Below the pieces are notes generated by a model that saw nothing but the letters and a program-made list of their open reading frames with translations, had not been told where the DNA came from and made no database searches. A stretch of DNA of 64,000 nucleotides from Nocardioides marmorisolisilvae (GTDB lineage: Bacteria > Actinomycetota > Actinomycetes > Propionibacteriales > Nocardioidaceae): positions 434,001-498,000 of the forward strand of contig NZ_RJSG01000002.1 of the NCBI RefSeq assembly GCF_003725775.1. The letters run 5' to 3'. The translations under genes were made by a program, and so were the position numbers. Numbering within the stretch: position 1 is the stretch's first letter; every line of letters begins with the position of its first letter. Below, in pieces: positions 18,808 to 27,309 of the stretch.

Positions 18808-19302
18808 ATGGAACCGCTCCCACCGTCCTACGGACGGGTGACGCTGACGCTGCTGGCCGGTCAGAACCACGTGAACCTGCTCGGCAACGTGCACGGCGGC
18901 GAGGTGATGCGCCTGGTCGACTCGACCGCCGGTGCGGCGGCGGGACGGCACTCCGGCGGGCCGGCGGTGACCGCCGCCATGGACGAGATGGCCTTCCTCG
19001 CCCCGGTCAAGGTCGGCGACATCCTGCGGGCCACCGCTCAGGTGAACTGGGCCGGGCGCACCTCGATGGAGGTCGGGGTCCGGGTGGAGACCGAGCCGTG
19101 GAACCAGGCCGGCACAGCACCGGTGCACGTGGCCTCGGCGTACCTGGTGTTCGTCGCCATCGACCCGGGTGGGGCGCCGCGGGCGGTGCCGCCGCTGGCA
19201 CCGGAGACGCCGGACGAGATCCGGCGCCTGCGGGAGGCGGAGATCCGCCGTGCGCACCGGCTGGCGAGCAAGGCCGAGATCCTCGAGGGTCGGGCGCACT
19301 AG
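18808..19302 (+). CDS. Hotdog-fold acyl-CoA thioesterase
   Basis: A 164-residue protein of the cytoplasmic acyl-CoA hydrolase (ACOT/YciA) type, which releases CoA from acyl-CoA. The hotdog helix GNVHGGEVMRLVDSTAGAAAGRHSGG and the strand AMDEMAFLAPVKVGDILRATAQVNW are typical. The Asp and Thr/Ser in the helix are likely active-site residues. The C-terminal Arg/Glu helix is family-like. It is divergent from the LCP gene. Confidence 0.88.
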   Translation: MEPLPPSYGRVTLTLLAGQNHVNLLGNVHGGEVMRLVDSTAGAAAGRHSGGPAVTAAMDEMAFLAPVKVGDILRATAQVNWAGRTSMEVGVRVETEPWNQAGTAPVHVASAYLVFVAIDPGGAPRAVPPLAPETPDEIRRLREAEIRRAHRLASKAEILEGRAH

Positions 19303-19353
19303 GGCACGAGAAACCGTTCGGCGCGCCTCACAGGAGTGACGCGTGTGACTGGT

Positions 19354-19359
19354 GATACT
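19354..19359 (+). promoter_or_regulatory. -10 hexamer GATACT of leaderless LCP gene
   Basis: GATACT ends seven bases before the ATG at 19367 and decides that start over 19352. Confidence 0.45.
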
Positions 19360-19366
19360 CGCTGTC

Positions 19367-20806
19367 ATGCAGTCCGCCCTTCCCCCGGACCACCGCGCTG
19401 CCCTCGGTCGGATCCGCTTCCGTCGCGCCGTGGCGCTGATGCTGATGACGCTGGTCCTTCCCGGTTCGGCCCAGCTCGCCGCCGGACGCAAGGAGGTCGG
19501 GCGGATCGCGATGCGGATCTGGTTCTCCGTGCTGCTCATCGGTGGACTCGTGTTCGCGCTGGCGCTGGTCTCGCACAGCTTCGCCTTCTGGTTCTTCCTC
19601 AACCCGTTCTGGCTGGGCATGATCCGCTTCGTGCTGATGGGTCTGGCGATCGGCTGGGCCTTCCTGTTCGTCGATGCCTGGCGCATCGGTGAGCCGCTGG
19701 CCCTGGCGCAGAAGCAGCGGCTCGCGATGGTCGGCATCAACGGTTTCCTGTGCTTCTCGGTGGCCGGCTCACTGCTCTTCGCCTCGCACCTGGTCAACGT
19801 CAACAAGGACCTGATCACCAACGTCTTCAGCAGCGGCAAGGCGACCGACGCCACCGACGGGCGCTACAACGTGCTGCTGCTCGGCGGTGACTCGGGCAAG
19901 GGCCGCTGGGGCCTGCGCCCGGACAGCATCACCGTCGCCAGCATCGACGCGAAGACCGGGAAGACGATCCTGTTCGGTCTGCCGCGCAACATGCTGAACT
20001 TCCCGTTCGCCAAGGGCTCGATCATGGCCGAGCAGTACCCCGACGGCTACAACTGCGGGATCACCTGCGAGCTGAACTCGCTGGCGACCTGGGCTGCCGA
20101 CCACAAGGCCTTGTTCAAGGGCATCAAGAACCCCGGCGTCGAGGCGACCACCGAAGCGGTCGAGGGCATCACCGGTCTGAAGATCAACTACTTCGCGATG
20201 GTGAACCTCAAGGGGTTCCAGCGGATGGTCGATGCCGTCGGCGGCGTCACGCTCAAGGTTCGTGACCGGATCCCGATCGGCGGTGTCGGAGGACCGGTCA
20301 CCGGCTACATCGAGCCCGGCACCCGCAAGCTGAACGGGCACGACACGCTCTGGTTCGCCCGCTCGCGCGAGTCGGCCGACGACTACTCACGGATGGCGCG
20401 GCAGAAGTGCGTGATGAACGCGATGCTGCACCAGCTCTCGCCGGAGAAGGTCGTGCTCAACTTCGACAAGATCGCCTCCGCGAGCGCGGCCCTGATCACC
20501 ACCGACATCCCGCGCAGCGAGGTCGACCACTTCATCTCGCTGGCGCTGAAGGCTCGCGGTCAGGCGGTCCGGACGATCTCGTTCGTCCCGCCGCAGATCG
20601 TCACCGGAAAGCCGGACATCGCCAAGATCCACCGGATGGTGAATGCCGCGATCCACCCGGCGAAGAAGTCGAGCGGGAAGTCGCACTCCGGCACCACCAA
20701 GAAGCCGACCACCAGCACCGACCAGGGCACCACCGGGGGAGCGATCGGCAGCATGCACGCCGGGTACGCGGCCAACCAGGCCAGCGACCTCGGCTCGGCC
20801 TGCTGA
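19367..20806 (+). CDS. Polytopic LCP family protein
   Basis: A 479-residue protein. Unlike the LCP protein at 17585, it has several transmembrane helices in the first 145 residues (about 22-40, 52-72, 80-105 and 122-140) before the LCP domain (about 165-400) with LLLGGDSGKGRWGLRPDSITV, FGLPRNML and WFARSRESADDYSRMARQ. Cys residues in NCGITCE may pair outside. The C terminus is a Ser/Thr/Lys-rich tail. The family transfers glycopolymers from a lipid carrier to peptidoglycan. A terminator hairpin follows at 20827. Confidence 0.93.
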   Translation: MQSALPPDHRAALGRIRFRRAVALMLMTLVLPGSAQLAAGRKEVGRIAMRIWFSVLLIGGLVFALALVSHSFAFWFFLNPFWLGMIRFVLMGLAIGWAFLFVDAWRIGEPLALAQKQRLAMVGINGFLCFSVAGSLLFASHLVNVNKDLITNVFSSGKATDATDGRYNVLLLGGDSGKGRWGLRPDSITVASIDAKTGKTILFGLPRNMLNFPFAKGSIMAEQYPDGYNCGITCELNSLATWAADHKALFKGIKNPGVEATTEAVEGITGLKINYFAMVNLKGFQRMVDAVGGVTLKVRDRIPIGGVGGPVTGYIEPGTRKLNGHDTLWFARSRESADDYSRMARQKCVMNAMLHQLSPEKVVLNFDKIASASAALITTDIPRSEVDHFISLALKARGQAVRTISFVPPQIVTGKPDIAKIHRMVNAAIHPAKKSSGKSHSGTTKKPTTSTDQGTTGGAIGSMHAGYAANQASDLGSAC

Positions 20807-20826
20807 CCTGCAAAACCTCAGCCAGG

Positions 20827-20858
20827 ACCCGCTCCGCCCGATACGGGAAGGAGCGGGT
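20827..20858 (+). terminator. Hairpin terminator after the polytopic LCP gene
   Basis: A perfect 9-bp stem (ACCCGCTCC and GGAGCGGGT) with a 14-base loop, 20 bases after the stop, followed by a T-rich stretch. Confidence 0.7.
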
Positions 20859-20904
20859 TCTGCATTTCTGCGGGCTTTTCAAAATGTCGACAGGAAATGC
20901 ATTT

Positions 20905-20944
20905 AATTACATCCATGTAATTCAGGAATTACAGGTTTGTAATT
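20905..20944. promoter_or_regulatory. Pair of 18-bp palindromes in an AT-rich patch
   Basis: AATTACATCCATGTAATT (20905-20922) and AATTACAGGTTTGTAATT (20927-20944) are both perfect inverted repeats with the same outer seven bases. Their centres are 22 bp apart, so two regulator dimers could bind the same face of the helix. They lie 87-126 bases upstream of the amidase ATG in DNA far richer in AT than the rest of the window. Confidence 0.55.
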
Positions 20945-20960
20945 AGGAGGAATGTCTTGC

Positions 20961-20974
20961 GTAACGCATGTTAC
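20961..20974. promoter_or_regulatory. Palindrome GTAACGCATGTTAC upstream of the amidase gene
   Basis: A 5-bp-arm inverted repeat with a 4-base centre. Its GTAAC starts exactly 22 bp after the GTAAT of the second palindrome, which itself starts 22 bp after that of the first, giving a phased series at 20917, 20939 and 20961. Confidence 0.4.
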
Positions 20975-21030
20975 TGATGTGAATCTTGGGACTCGTGTGA
21001 ATTACTTCCCCCTCACATGGAGTCTTTTCA

Positions 21031-23976
21031 ATGCGTTTGACCCGAGCTCGCTACGTCACGATCTGCCAGCAGTTCCTGGTGACTGCTGCCGTCGTGGCCG
21101 TAGGGCTGTCCGCAGCCGGCGTGATGACCCTGCAGATCGTCGCGCCGGAGAAGCGCGCCCCGGAGGCGTCCTCGCTGACCCCGGCGGTGCAGGAGTCCGA
21201 GGCGTACGTCGCCACCCGGCCGGTCGCCCCCCAGGTGCGCGAGGTCAAGATCGCGACCCCGAGGACCCGGACCGCGGCGCGGGCGACCCTGTCCCAGACG
21301 ATGCTGTCCAAGCCGACCGCCGTGCACGGCTACGCGACCGTCGGAGTGACCTGGAAGCCGGGCACCAAGCTCGGTGAGGACCAGATCAAGGTGCAGGTGC
21401 GCACGGCGCGCAACGGCACCTGGTCCGGCTGGCAGACCGCGGCGTACCACGACGACCACGGCCCGGACGCCGGCGAGGCCGAGGGCGACCGTCCCGAGCG
21501 GCCGGGCACCGACCCGATCGTGGTCGGCAACGTCGACCAGGTCCAGATGCGCGCGGTCACCCACGGTGCCCCGGCGCCGGCCGACCTCGAGCTGGCCGTG
21601 ATCGACCCGGGCACCAGCAAGGTGGTCGAGCAGCCTGCGGCCATCGACACCTCGAAGCTTCCGGCCTCGGATGCCGGAGCCACCAGTGCGGCTCCGATCT
21701 CCTCGACGGCCCGGATGGGGGGAGGCGGATCGGCTGCGGCCCATGGGGATGGGGCCGCAGCCGATCTGAACCTCGCTGCGATGCGGACGGCGCCGAAGCC
21801 GTTCATCTTCTCCCGCGCCCAGTGGGGCGCCAACGAGAGCCTGCGCGACAAGAGCTCGCTGCACTACGGCACCATCAAGACCGGCTTCATCCACCACACG
21901 GTGAACGCGAACAACTACACGCCCGAGCAGGTGCCGGCGCTGATCCGCGGCATCTACGCGTACCACACGCAGTCCCGCGGCTGGTCCGACATCGGCTACA
22001 ACTTCCTGGTCGACCGGTTCGGTCGGATCTGGGAGGGCCGCTACGGCGGCGTGGACCGTCCGGTGGTCGGCGCGCACACCCTGGGCTACAACGAGTACGC
22101 GTTCGCGATGTCGGCGATCGGCAACTACGACATCGCCGAGCCGCCGCAGGCCGTGCTCGTCGCCTACGCCAAGCTCTTCGCCTGGAAGCTGTCGCTGTAC
22201 GGCATCAAGGCCGACGCGACCCACCTGTGGGTCAAGGACCGCTACCTCAACGCGATCAACGGGCACCGCGACGTCGGCCAGACCGCGTGCCCGGGGCGCT
22301 ACCTGTACGCCAAGATCCCCGAGATCCGTGCGATGGCGGCGCAGATCCAGAACGACTCCCAGCTGACCGGTGACCCGGTGAACTGGCCGGTGCTCCCGGT
22401 CCCCGCCGGATCGGCGAGCCCGACCCAGGCGCCGGCGCCGGCGGTCGACCAGCCGACGATCTCGTTCCCGTCCCGGACCAGCCTGGCCGGCGAGCGCTGG
22501 CCGGACCTGATCATCAAGTCCCCGACCGACATGATCCGCGTCGTCCCGACCCACGGCATCCGCACCTACAAGAGCCGGGTGGTCAGCAAGGGCGTCTGGT
22601 TCAGCAAGGACGTGATCGTCGCGGTCGGTGACCTGACCGGCGACGGCAAGTCCGACGTGCTGGCTCGGGACGCGAAGACCCGCCAGACCGCGGTGTACCG
22701 CGGCGACGGGCAGGGGCACGTGTCCACCACGGGCATCGCCAGCACCGCGAAGTTCAAGGACCTCAGCACCCTGATCGCCGCGCGCGACTTCAACGGCGAC
22801 GGCAAGCTCGACGTGCTCGGCAAGTCCCGGGTGACCGGCGGCCTGGTGCTGTTCCGCGGCACCGGCGGCGGCAAGTTCGCCCTGGGGAGGACGATCGCCA
22901 AGGACTGGACCTACAGCGGGACCACCGCGGTGGGCGACTTCAACGGCGACAAGTACCCCGACCTGATGGCGATCTCCGGGGGCAACACCGTCTACCTGTT
23001 CCCGGGTCGCAAGGGCGGGCTGTCGCTCGGCCCGAAGGTCCAGGTCAAGAAGTCGGTCACGCCGCTGATCGGCCTGCTCTCCTGGGGCGACCTCACCGGC
23101 GACGACCACACCGACGTGATGGCCCGCGCTGCCGGTACCGGCCTCGGCACCATCCTGTCCGGTGCGGGAAGCGGGAAGTTCGGACAGACCTGGGGCTCGT
23201 TCTCCGGCTTCAGCACGCTGAAGAAGACCTCGATGGCGCCGATGGTGGGCACCGCAGCGGCGGACGTCGTCGGTCGGGACTCCCAGGGACGCCTCGTCGT
23301 GGTCGCCAACAGCGGCAAGCGGAACATCACCAGCTCGCTCAAGGCCAACCTCCAGCTGCCGGCGGCCAGCCAGGTCATCAACGTCGGCGACTGGGACCGC
23401 AACGGTCGCAGCGACGTCATCATCCGCAGCTCCAGCAGCGACCTGCTGGTCTGGTACCCGGGTCACGCGGACGGCACCTTCGGCCGCGGTCACTCGCTGG
23501 GCAAGGGGTGGAGCGGCGTGCGCAACCTCTCCGCCGTCGGCGACGTGACCGGTGACGGGTACCCCGACCTCATCGGTCGGATCGGGACCGGGCCCTGGGA
23601 GATCTTCCCGGGCTACGGCACCAAGGGGTTCAAGGCCCCGCGCGTGGCTCCGGCCTCGCTGCGGACCTTCAACCAGATCGGGACGGGGGCGTGGAAGCCG
23701 CAAGGTGGCGCCGCGCTCCGCTCGACCAACAGCTCGATCGTGCCGATGGTGGGCAGCACGGTCGGAGACGCCCTGCGGGCGGCAAACGGCAGTGTGGACA
23801 CTGCGTACGACTCGTACGTCGGCCTCGGTGATGTCGACGGTGACGGGATCGCAGATGTCCTGGCCAGGGAAAAGGGAACCGGCACGATCTGGTTGCTCCC
23901 GGGGAAGACGACCGGCGGGTTCGCCCCCCGGTTGTGGGTGGCAAACGGATTCGCTGGATATCAGCTGATCGGCTGA
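21031..23976 (+). CDS. Secreted PGRP-type N-acetylmuramoyl-L-alanine amidase with FG-GAP repeats
   Basis: A 981-residue exported protein. Residues 14-36 form a signal or anchor helix. Residues 258-430 are an amidase_2/PGRP domain that cleaves the amide between muramic acid and L-Ala; zinc ligands are His288 or 289 (FIHHTVN), His412 (GHRDVG) and Cys420 (TACPGR). From about residue 490 to the end, seven FG-GAP/VCBS units with calcium-binding loops such as DFNGDGKLDV probably form a beta-propeller. GGAG lies eight bases before the ATG. The AT-rich upstream region carries phased palindromes. This is a cell-wall remodelling enzyme, of the class often controlled by MtrA. Confidence 0.93.
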   Translation: MRLTRARYVTICQQFLVTAAVVAVGLSAAGVMTLQIVAPEKRAPEASSLTPAVQESEAYVATRPVAPQVREVKIATPRTRTAARATLSQTMLSKPTAVHGYATVGVTWKPGTKLGEDQIKVQVRTARNGTWSGWQTAAYHDDHGPDAGEAEGDRPERPGTDPIVVGNVDQVQMRAVTHGAPAPADLELAVIDPGTSKVVEQPAAIDTSKLPASDAGATSAAPISSTARMGGGGSAAAHGDGAAADLNLAAMRTAPKPFIFSRAQWGANESLRDKSSLHYGTIKTGFIHHTVNANNYTPEQVPALIRGIYAYHTQSRGWSDIGYNFLVDRFGRIWEGRYGGVDRPVVGAHTLGYNEYAFAMSAIGNYDIAEPPQAVLVAYAKLFAWKLSLYGIKADATHLWVKDRYLNAINGHRDVGQTACPGRYLYAKIPEIRAMAAQIQNDSQLTGDPVNWPVLPVPAGSASPTQAPAPAVDQPTISFPSRTSLAGERWPDLIIKSPTDMIRVVPTHGIRTYKSRVVSKGVWFSKDVIVAVGDLTGDGKSDVLARDAKTRQTAVYRGDGQGHVSTTGIASTAKFKDLSTLIAARDFNGDGKLDVLGKSRVTGGLVLFRGTGGGKFALGRTIAKDWTYSGTTAVGDFNGDKYPDLMAISGGNTVYLFPGRKGGLSLGPKVQVKKSVTPLIGLLSWGDLTGDDHTDVMARAAGTGLGTILSGAGSGKFGQTWGSFSGFSTLKKTSMAPMVGTAAADVVGRDSQGRLVVVANSGKRNITSSLKANLQLPAASQVINVGDWDRNGRSDVIIRSSSSDLLVWYPGHADGTFGRGHSLGKGWSGVRNLSAVGDVTGDGYPDLIGRIGTGPWEIFPGYGTKGFKAPRVAPASLRTFNQIGTGAWKPQGGAALRSTNSSIVPMVGSTVGDALRAANGSVDTAYDSYVGLGDVDGDGIADVLAREKGTGTIWLLPGKTTGGFAPRLWVANGFAGYQLIG

Positions 23977-24611
23977 TCCGTCCGCAGGACAGCAGTGGCC
24001 CGCTCGTTCTGGGAGCGAGCGGGCCACCCGCTGTCGTCCAGGTTCCGCACCAGCACCAGGGAACCGGTGCCGGCCAGCAGGCCGACCAGCAGCGCACGGC
24101 CCTCCTCGCCCAGCGGGTCGAGGTCGGTGAGCACCCGGCGGTCGTCGGGCACGACGTCGCCGAGCTCGGTCGGCTCGATCGGGGAGAACACGTCGCTCTG
24201 CCCGGCCCAGAGCACGCCGTGGTCGAGCACGCCCGGGGGCAACGGCTCGGTGAAACGGGTCGCGAACGGGTGCAGCGCGCAGGCCATCGTGGTCGAGGCG
24301 AGATTCCCGCCGAGTCCGTCGGGTCCGACGATCGCCACCGGTGCAGTGCCGTCCAGGGACAAGCCGCAGCTGAGCAGGCCACCGAGGAAGACCGTGCCGA
24401 GCCAGTGCGGCGGCAGGTCGATGCGCAGGTCGTCTCCGGGATCGAGCATTAGCTCGTCGGCGAACAGGTTGGCCGTCTTCGAGACCCAGTTGGCCCAGGT
24501 CTTCACCGACAGCTCGGTCCGCTCGCCGGTGCTGTCGTCGTAGTAGGTGACGAAGGGCTGCCCGGGGTCGGCCAGCAGCCGTCGCTGGAGCAGGGCGGGC
24601 AGCGTGGTCAC
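23961..24611 (-). CDS. TIGR03089 family protein (adenylate-forming enzyme-like)
   Basis: A 216-residue actinobacterial protein resembling the N-terminal part of AMP-binding enzymes (PFVTYYDDSTGERTELSVKTWANWVSKTANLF) but lacking the P-loop and the C-terminal domain, so it is unlikely to activate acids by itself. It is the Rv3268 counterpart by position. GTG 24611 is preferred over 24617 because TAGCGT ends six bases before it. Its last codons overlap the convergent amidase gene by 16 bases and contain a strong hairpin at 23995-24027. Confidence 0.82.
   Translation of the reverse strand: MTTLPALLQRRLLADPGQPFVTYYDDSTGERTELSVKTWANWVSKTANLFADELMLDPGDDLRIDLPPHWLGTVFLGGLLSCGLSLDGTAPVAIVGPDGLGGNLASTTMACALHPFATRFTEPLPPGVLDHGVLWAGQSDVFSPIEPTELGDVVPDDRRVLTDLDPLGEEGRALLVGLLAGTGSLVLVRNLDDSGWPARSQNERATAVLRTDQPIS
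23995..24027. terminator. Hairpin between convergent genes, inside the TIGR03089 coding region
   Basis: Perfect 12-bp arms (GTGGCCCGCTCG and its complement) with a 9-base loop, 18 bases after the amidase stop. No T-run follows on the plus strand, so it may be an RNA-stability hairpin or a factor-assisted terminator. Confidence 0.55.
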
Positions 24612-24654
24612 CCGCACACGCTAGGTCACCCGCCGACGGTCAGCCGCCTTGGGG

Positions 24655-24660
24655 CATGAT
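24655..24660 (+). promoter_or_regulatory. -10 hexamer CATGAT before the guanylyltransferase gene
   Basis: CATGAT ends seven bases before the ATG at 24668. Two earlier ATG codons (24656 and 24659) overlap the hexamer itself and are disfavoured. Confidence 0.4.
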
Positions 24661-24667
24661 GCGCGGC

Positions 24668-25744
24668 ATGGCTGATGAGAACCTGTGGGCCGTCGTCCCG
24701 GCGGGTGGAGCGGGGACCCGGCTCTGGCCGCTGTCGCGCGCCGCGGCCCCGAAGTTCCTGCACGACCTCGGTGGTACCGGCCGCAGCTTGCTGCAGGCCA
24801 CCTACGACCGCCTGGTGCCGCTGGTCGGCGACCGGCTGCTGGTCGTCACGGGGGCGGCCCACGCCGAGGCCGTCTCCGGTCAGCTGGACGCGCTGCCGAC
24901 CGCGAACGTGGTTGCCGAGCCGAGCCCGCGCGACTCGATGGCGGCGATCGGCCTGGCCGCCGCGATCATCGAGCGCCAGGACCCGGACGCCGTGATGGGC
25001 TCCTTCGCCGCCGACCACGTGATCGCCGACCCGGAAGCCTTCCGCGCCTGCGTCAGCGAGGCCGCAGCCGTCGCCCGGACCGGGGTCCTGGTGACCTTGG
25101 GCATCGAGCCCGACTTCCCGTCGACCGGCTTCGGTTACATCCGGCTCGCCGAGCGCCTCGAGGACTTCCCGACCGCGCACGCCGTCGCCGAGTTCGTCGA
25201 GAAGCCGGACGCCACCACCGCCGCCGGCTACGTGGCCAGCGGGGAGTACCGCTGGAACGCCGGCATGTTCGTCGCCCGGGCGAGCGTCGTGCTCGACCTG
25301 CTCGCCGAGAACCACCCGGACCTGGCCGCCGGCGTCCGCGCCATCGCCGCCGACCCGACCCGGATGGATGAGATCTGGCCCGGACTCACCAAGATCGCGA
25401 TCGACCACGCCGTCGCGGAGCCGGCGGCTGCTGCCGGTCGGGTGGCGGTCGTTCCCGGTGCCTTCGGCTGGGAGGACATCGGCGACTTCGAGGCGCTCTC
25501 GGACCTGCTGCCGGCGGGTGCCGACGGGATGAAGGTGCTCGGCGACGCCGCTGCGGTTCTGGCGATCGACAGCACCGGCCTGGTGGTCGCCGGGACCGGG
25601 CGGACCGTGGCCGTTCTCGGCCTCACTGACGTCGTGGTGGTCGACACCGGCGATGCGCTGCTGGTCACCACGACCGAGCACGCCCAGGACGTGAAGGCGG
25701 TCGTGCAGGCGCTCAAGGACTCGGGACGCTCCGAGCTCACCTGA
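24668..25744 (+). CDS. manC: Mannose-1-phosphate guanylyltransferase
   Basis: A 358-residue nucleotidyltransferase making GDP-mannose from GTP and mannose-1-phosphate. Signatures are VVPAGGAGTRLWPLSR (nucleotide loop), APKFLHDLGG, the DxD-type ADHVIAD, FVEKPD and YRWNAGMF. The C-terminal part is a short beta-helix, without the isomerase domain of bifunctional ManC proteins. It cooperates with the phosphomannomutase at 34749 and the PGI/PMI-like protein at 36286 to supply mannosyl donors for envelope glycans. Confidence 0.93.
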   Translation: MADENLWAVVPAGGAGTRLWPLSRAAAPKFLHDLGGTGRSLLQATYDRLVPLVGDRLLVVTGAAHAEAVSGQLDALPTANVVAEPSPRDSMAAIGLAAAIIERQDPDAVMGSFAADHVIADPEAFRACVSEAAAVARTGVLVTLGIEPDFPSTGFGYIRLAERLEDFPTAHAVAEFVEKPDATTAAGYVASGEYRWNAGMFVARASVVLDLLAENHPDLAAGVRAIAADPTRMDEIWPGLTKIAIDHAVAEPAAAAGRVAVVPGAFGWEDIGDFEALSDLLPAGADGMKVLGDAAAVLAIDSTGLVVAGTGRTVAVLGLTDVVVVDTGDALLVTTTEHAQDVKAVVQALKDSGRSELT

Positions 25745-25759
25745 GCACGGCGACGAGCC

Positions 25760-26500
25760 TTACGGGGCCCCAGCCTCCGGGGAGTCGGTGTTCGGGTACT
25801 TCTTGACGAAGCTCTCGATCACCTGGCCGCTGGTCTTCCCGCAGTACTCCCAGATGCCCTGCTGGTGGTCGCCCGACCCGGCCCAGTGGGTGAGCACCAC
25901 GTGCTTCCCGTCCGGGAACGCCGGCCCGTCGGTCGACAGCCACGGCACCACGTTGATGTAGGTCGTGGTGCCGTCGTACTTGTCGGCGACCTTCTGCAGC
26001 TGCTGGTACTCGGTGCTGCCGGGCGTGATGGTCCCGTCGTACCAGATCAGCGTGTGGCCGTGCTCGAGGCTGTGCACCATCCGCTCCAGCTGCGGCCGGT
26101 CCGAGGGGGAGTAGAAGTTGCGGTACTCCGAGGCCTGCAGGTAGTTCGGCCAGTGCTGGCCGAAGGCCGGCGGGCTGGTGGGGTAGGTGATCGTGGTGCC
26201 GATCTTGACGTGGTTGCCGTCCACGCCGGAGCGCTGCTTGCCGGTCGGCGCCTTGGTGGTGATCGGGTCGCACTGGGCCTGCGGGGCCGGGACGCCGATC
26301 TTGTCCAGGCTGATCTTGTCGCTGCCGTCGCCGCCGTCGCTGAGGTACTTCCCGACGGCCAGCCCGAGGATGCCGACCACGACCAGGAGACAGACTCCCA
26401 GGATCGCCAGGCTGCGCAGCCGTTCCTTGCGCGCCTGCTCGGCGCGCATCTTCTCGACCATCGCGCGCCGCTCGGCGTTCCCGGGCTTGTTCTTGGCCAT
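25760..26500 (-). CDS. DUF3105 membrane protein, copy 2
   Basis: A 246-residue protein. A charged cytoplasmic N terminus (AERRAMVEKMRAEQARKERLRSL) leads into one transmembrane helix (about residues 31-50) and an extracytoplasmic DUF3105 domain with PPAFGQHWP, LEHGHTLIWYD and EYCGKTSGQVIESF. His and Cys are conserved but no activity is known. It is about 11 bases downstream of a close paralogue, evidently a tandem duplication. Confidence 0.88.
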   Translation of the reverse strand: MAKNKPGNAERRAMVEKMRAEQARKERLRSLAILGVCLLVVVGILGLAVGKYLSDGGDGSDKISLDKIGVPAPQAQCDPITTKAPTGKQRSGVDGNHVKIGTTITYPTSPPAFGQHWPNYLQASEYRNFYSPSDRPQLERMVHSLEHGHTLIWYDGTITPGSTEYQQLQKVADKYDGTTTYINVVPWLSTDGPAFPDGKHVVLTHWAGSGDHQQGIWEYCGKTSGQVIESFVKKYPNTDSPEAGAP

Positions 26501-26511
26501 GGGTCAGACCG

Positions 26512-27249
26512 TCACATGAGTCCCGGCTCGGGGGACTGCTCGTTCGGCCACTTCTTGAAGAAGTCGTCGATCACCGCGCCGCTGACCTGGCCGCAGTACT
26601 GCCAGTTGCCGCGCTGGTCTGCCTCGTTCGAGGGGTCGCCGGCCTTGGCGCTCCACCGGGTCAGGGCGATGTGCTTGCCCTCGGGGAACGCGGCGCCGTC
26701 GGAGCTGTGCCACGGCACGGCGATGAACCGCTCGTTGGCGGACTTGTACTTGTTCGCGATGGTCTCCAGCTGGGCCATCTCGGTCTTGTCCTTCGCCGCG
26801 GTGTCGTCGTACCAGGCGATCGTGTAGCCGTGCTCCTCGTTGTGCACCAGGACCGCCACGTCGGGCCGGTCGTCGGTGTAGAAGGCGCGACCGAACGGCT
26901 CCGGCTGCGGGCGGTGCGGGCCGAAGGCCGGCGGCGCGTCGTTGTAGGTGATCGGCGTCGGCGCCGGGATGTGCGTCTGGTTCTTGTCGGTCTTGGTGGT
27001 CTTGATCGGGTCGCAGCTCGCGGCCGACGCACTCACCCCGAGATCGCGCAGGGACTGGCTGTTGAGCTTGTCCTGCTTGTTGTTGTCCTGGATGACCTTG
27101 ACCACCGCGACGCCCAGCAGGCCGACCACGATCACGACGCAGACGCCGAGGATGCCGAGGCTGCGCATCCGCTCCTTGCGGGCCTGCTCGGCGCGCATCT
27201 GCTCCACCATCGCGCGTCGTTCGGTGTTCTTCGCGTTCTTCTTGGCCAC
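26512..27249 (-). CDS. DUF3105 membrane protein, copy 1
   Basis: A 245-residue protein with the same layout as the next gene: ERRAMVEQMRAEQARKERMRSL, one transmembrane helix (about 31-50), then PPAFGPHRP, NEEHGYTIAWYDD and QYCGQVSGAVIDDFFKKWP. The N-terminal 40 residues are nearly identical between copies while the outer domain has diverged, so the copies probably differ in what they bind. Both read from one promoter region upstream of 27249. Confidence 0.88.
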   Translation of the reverse strand: MAKKNAKNTERRAMVEQMRAEQARKERMRSLGILGVCVVIVVGLLGVAVVKVIQDNNKQDKLNSQSLRDLGVSASAASCDPIKTTKTDKNQTHIPAPTPITYNDAPPAFGPHRPQPEPFGRAFYTDDRPDVAVLVHNEEHGYTIAWYDDTAAKDKTEMAQLETIANKYKSANERFIAVPWHSSDGAAFPEGKHIALTRWSAKAGDPSNEADQRGNWQYCGQVSGAVIDDFFKKWPNEQSPEPGLM

Positions 27250-27309
27250 GGCTAGCTCTCTGTCGTCGGGCAGGTCAGGACTGGTGCGTGTCGGGAAACC
27301 TGGGGAAGT

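Noticed and set aside
21028-24027. Minus-strand frame of about 1,000 codons opposite the amidase gene
   Set aside because: Same shadow effect; the plus-strand amidase has zinc ligands and FG-GAP repeats in frame.
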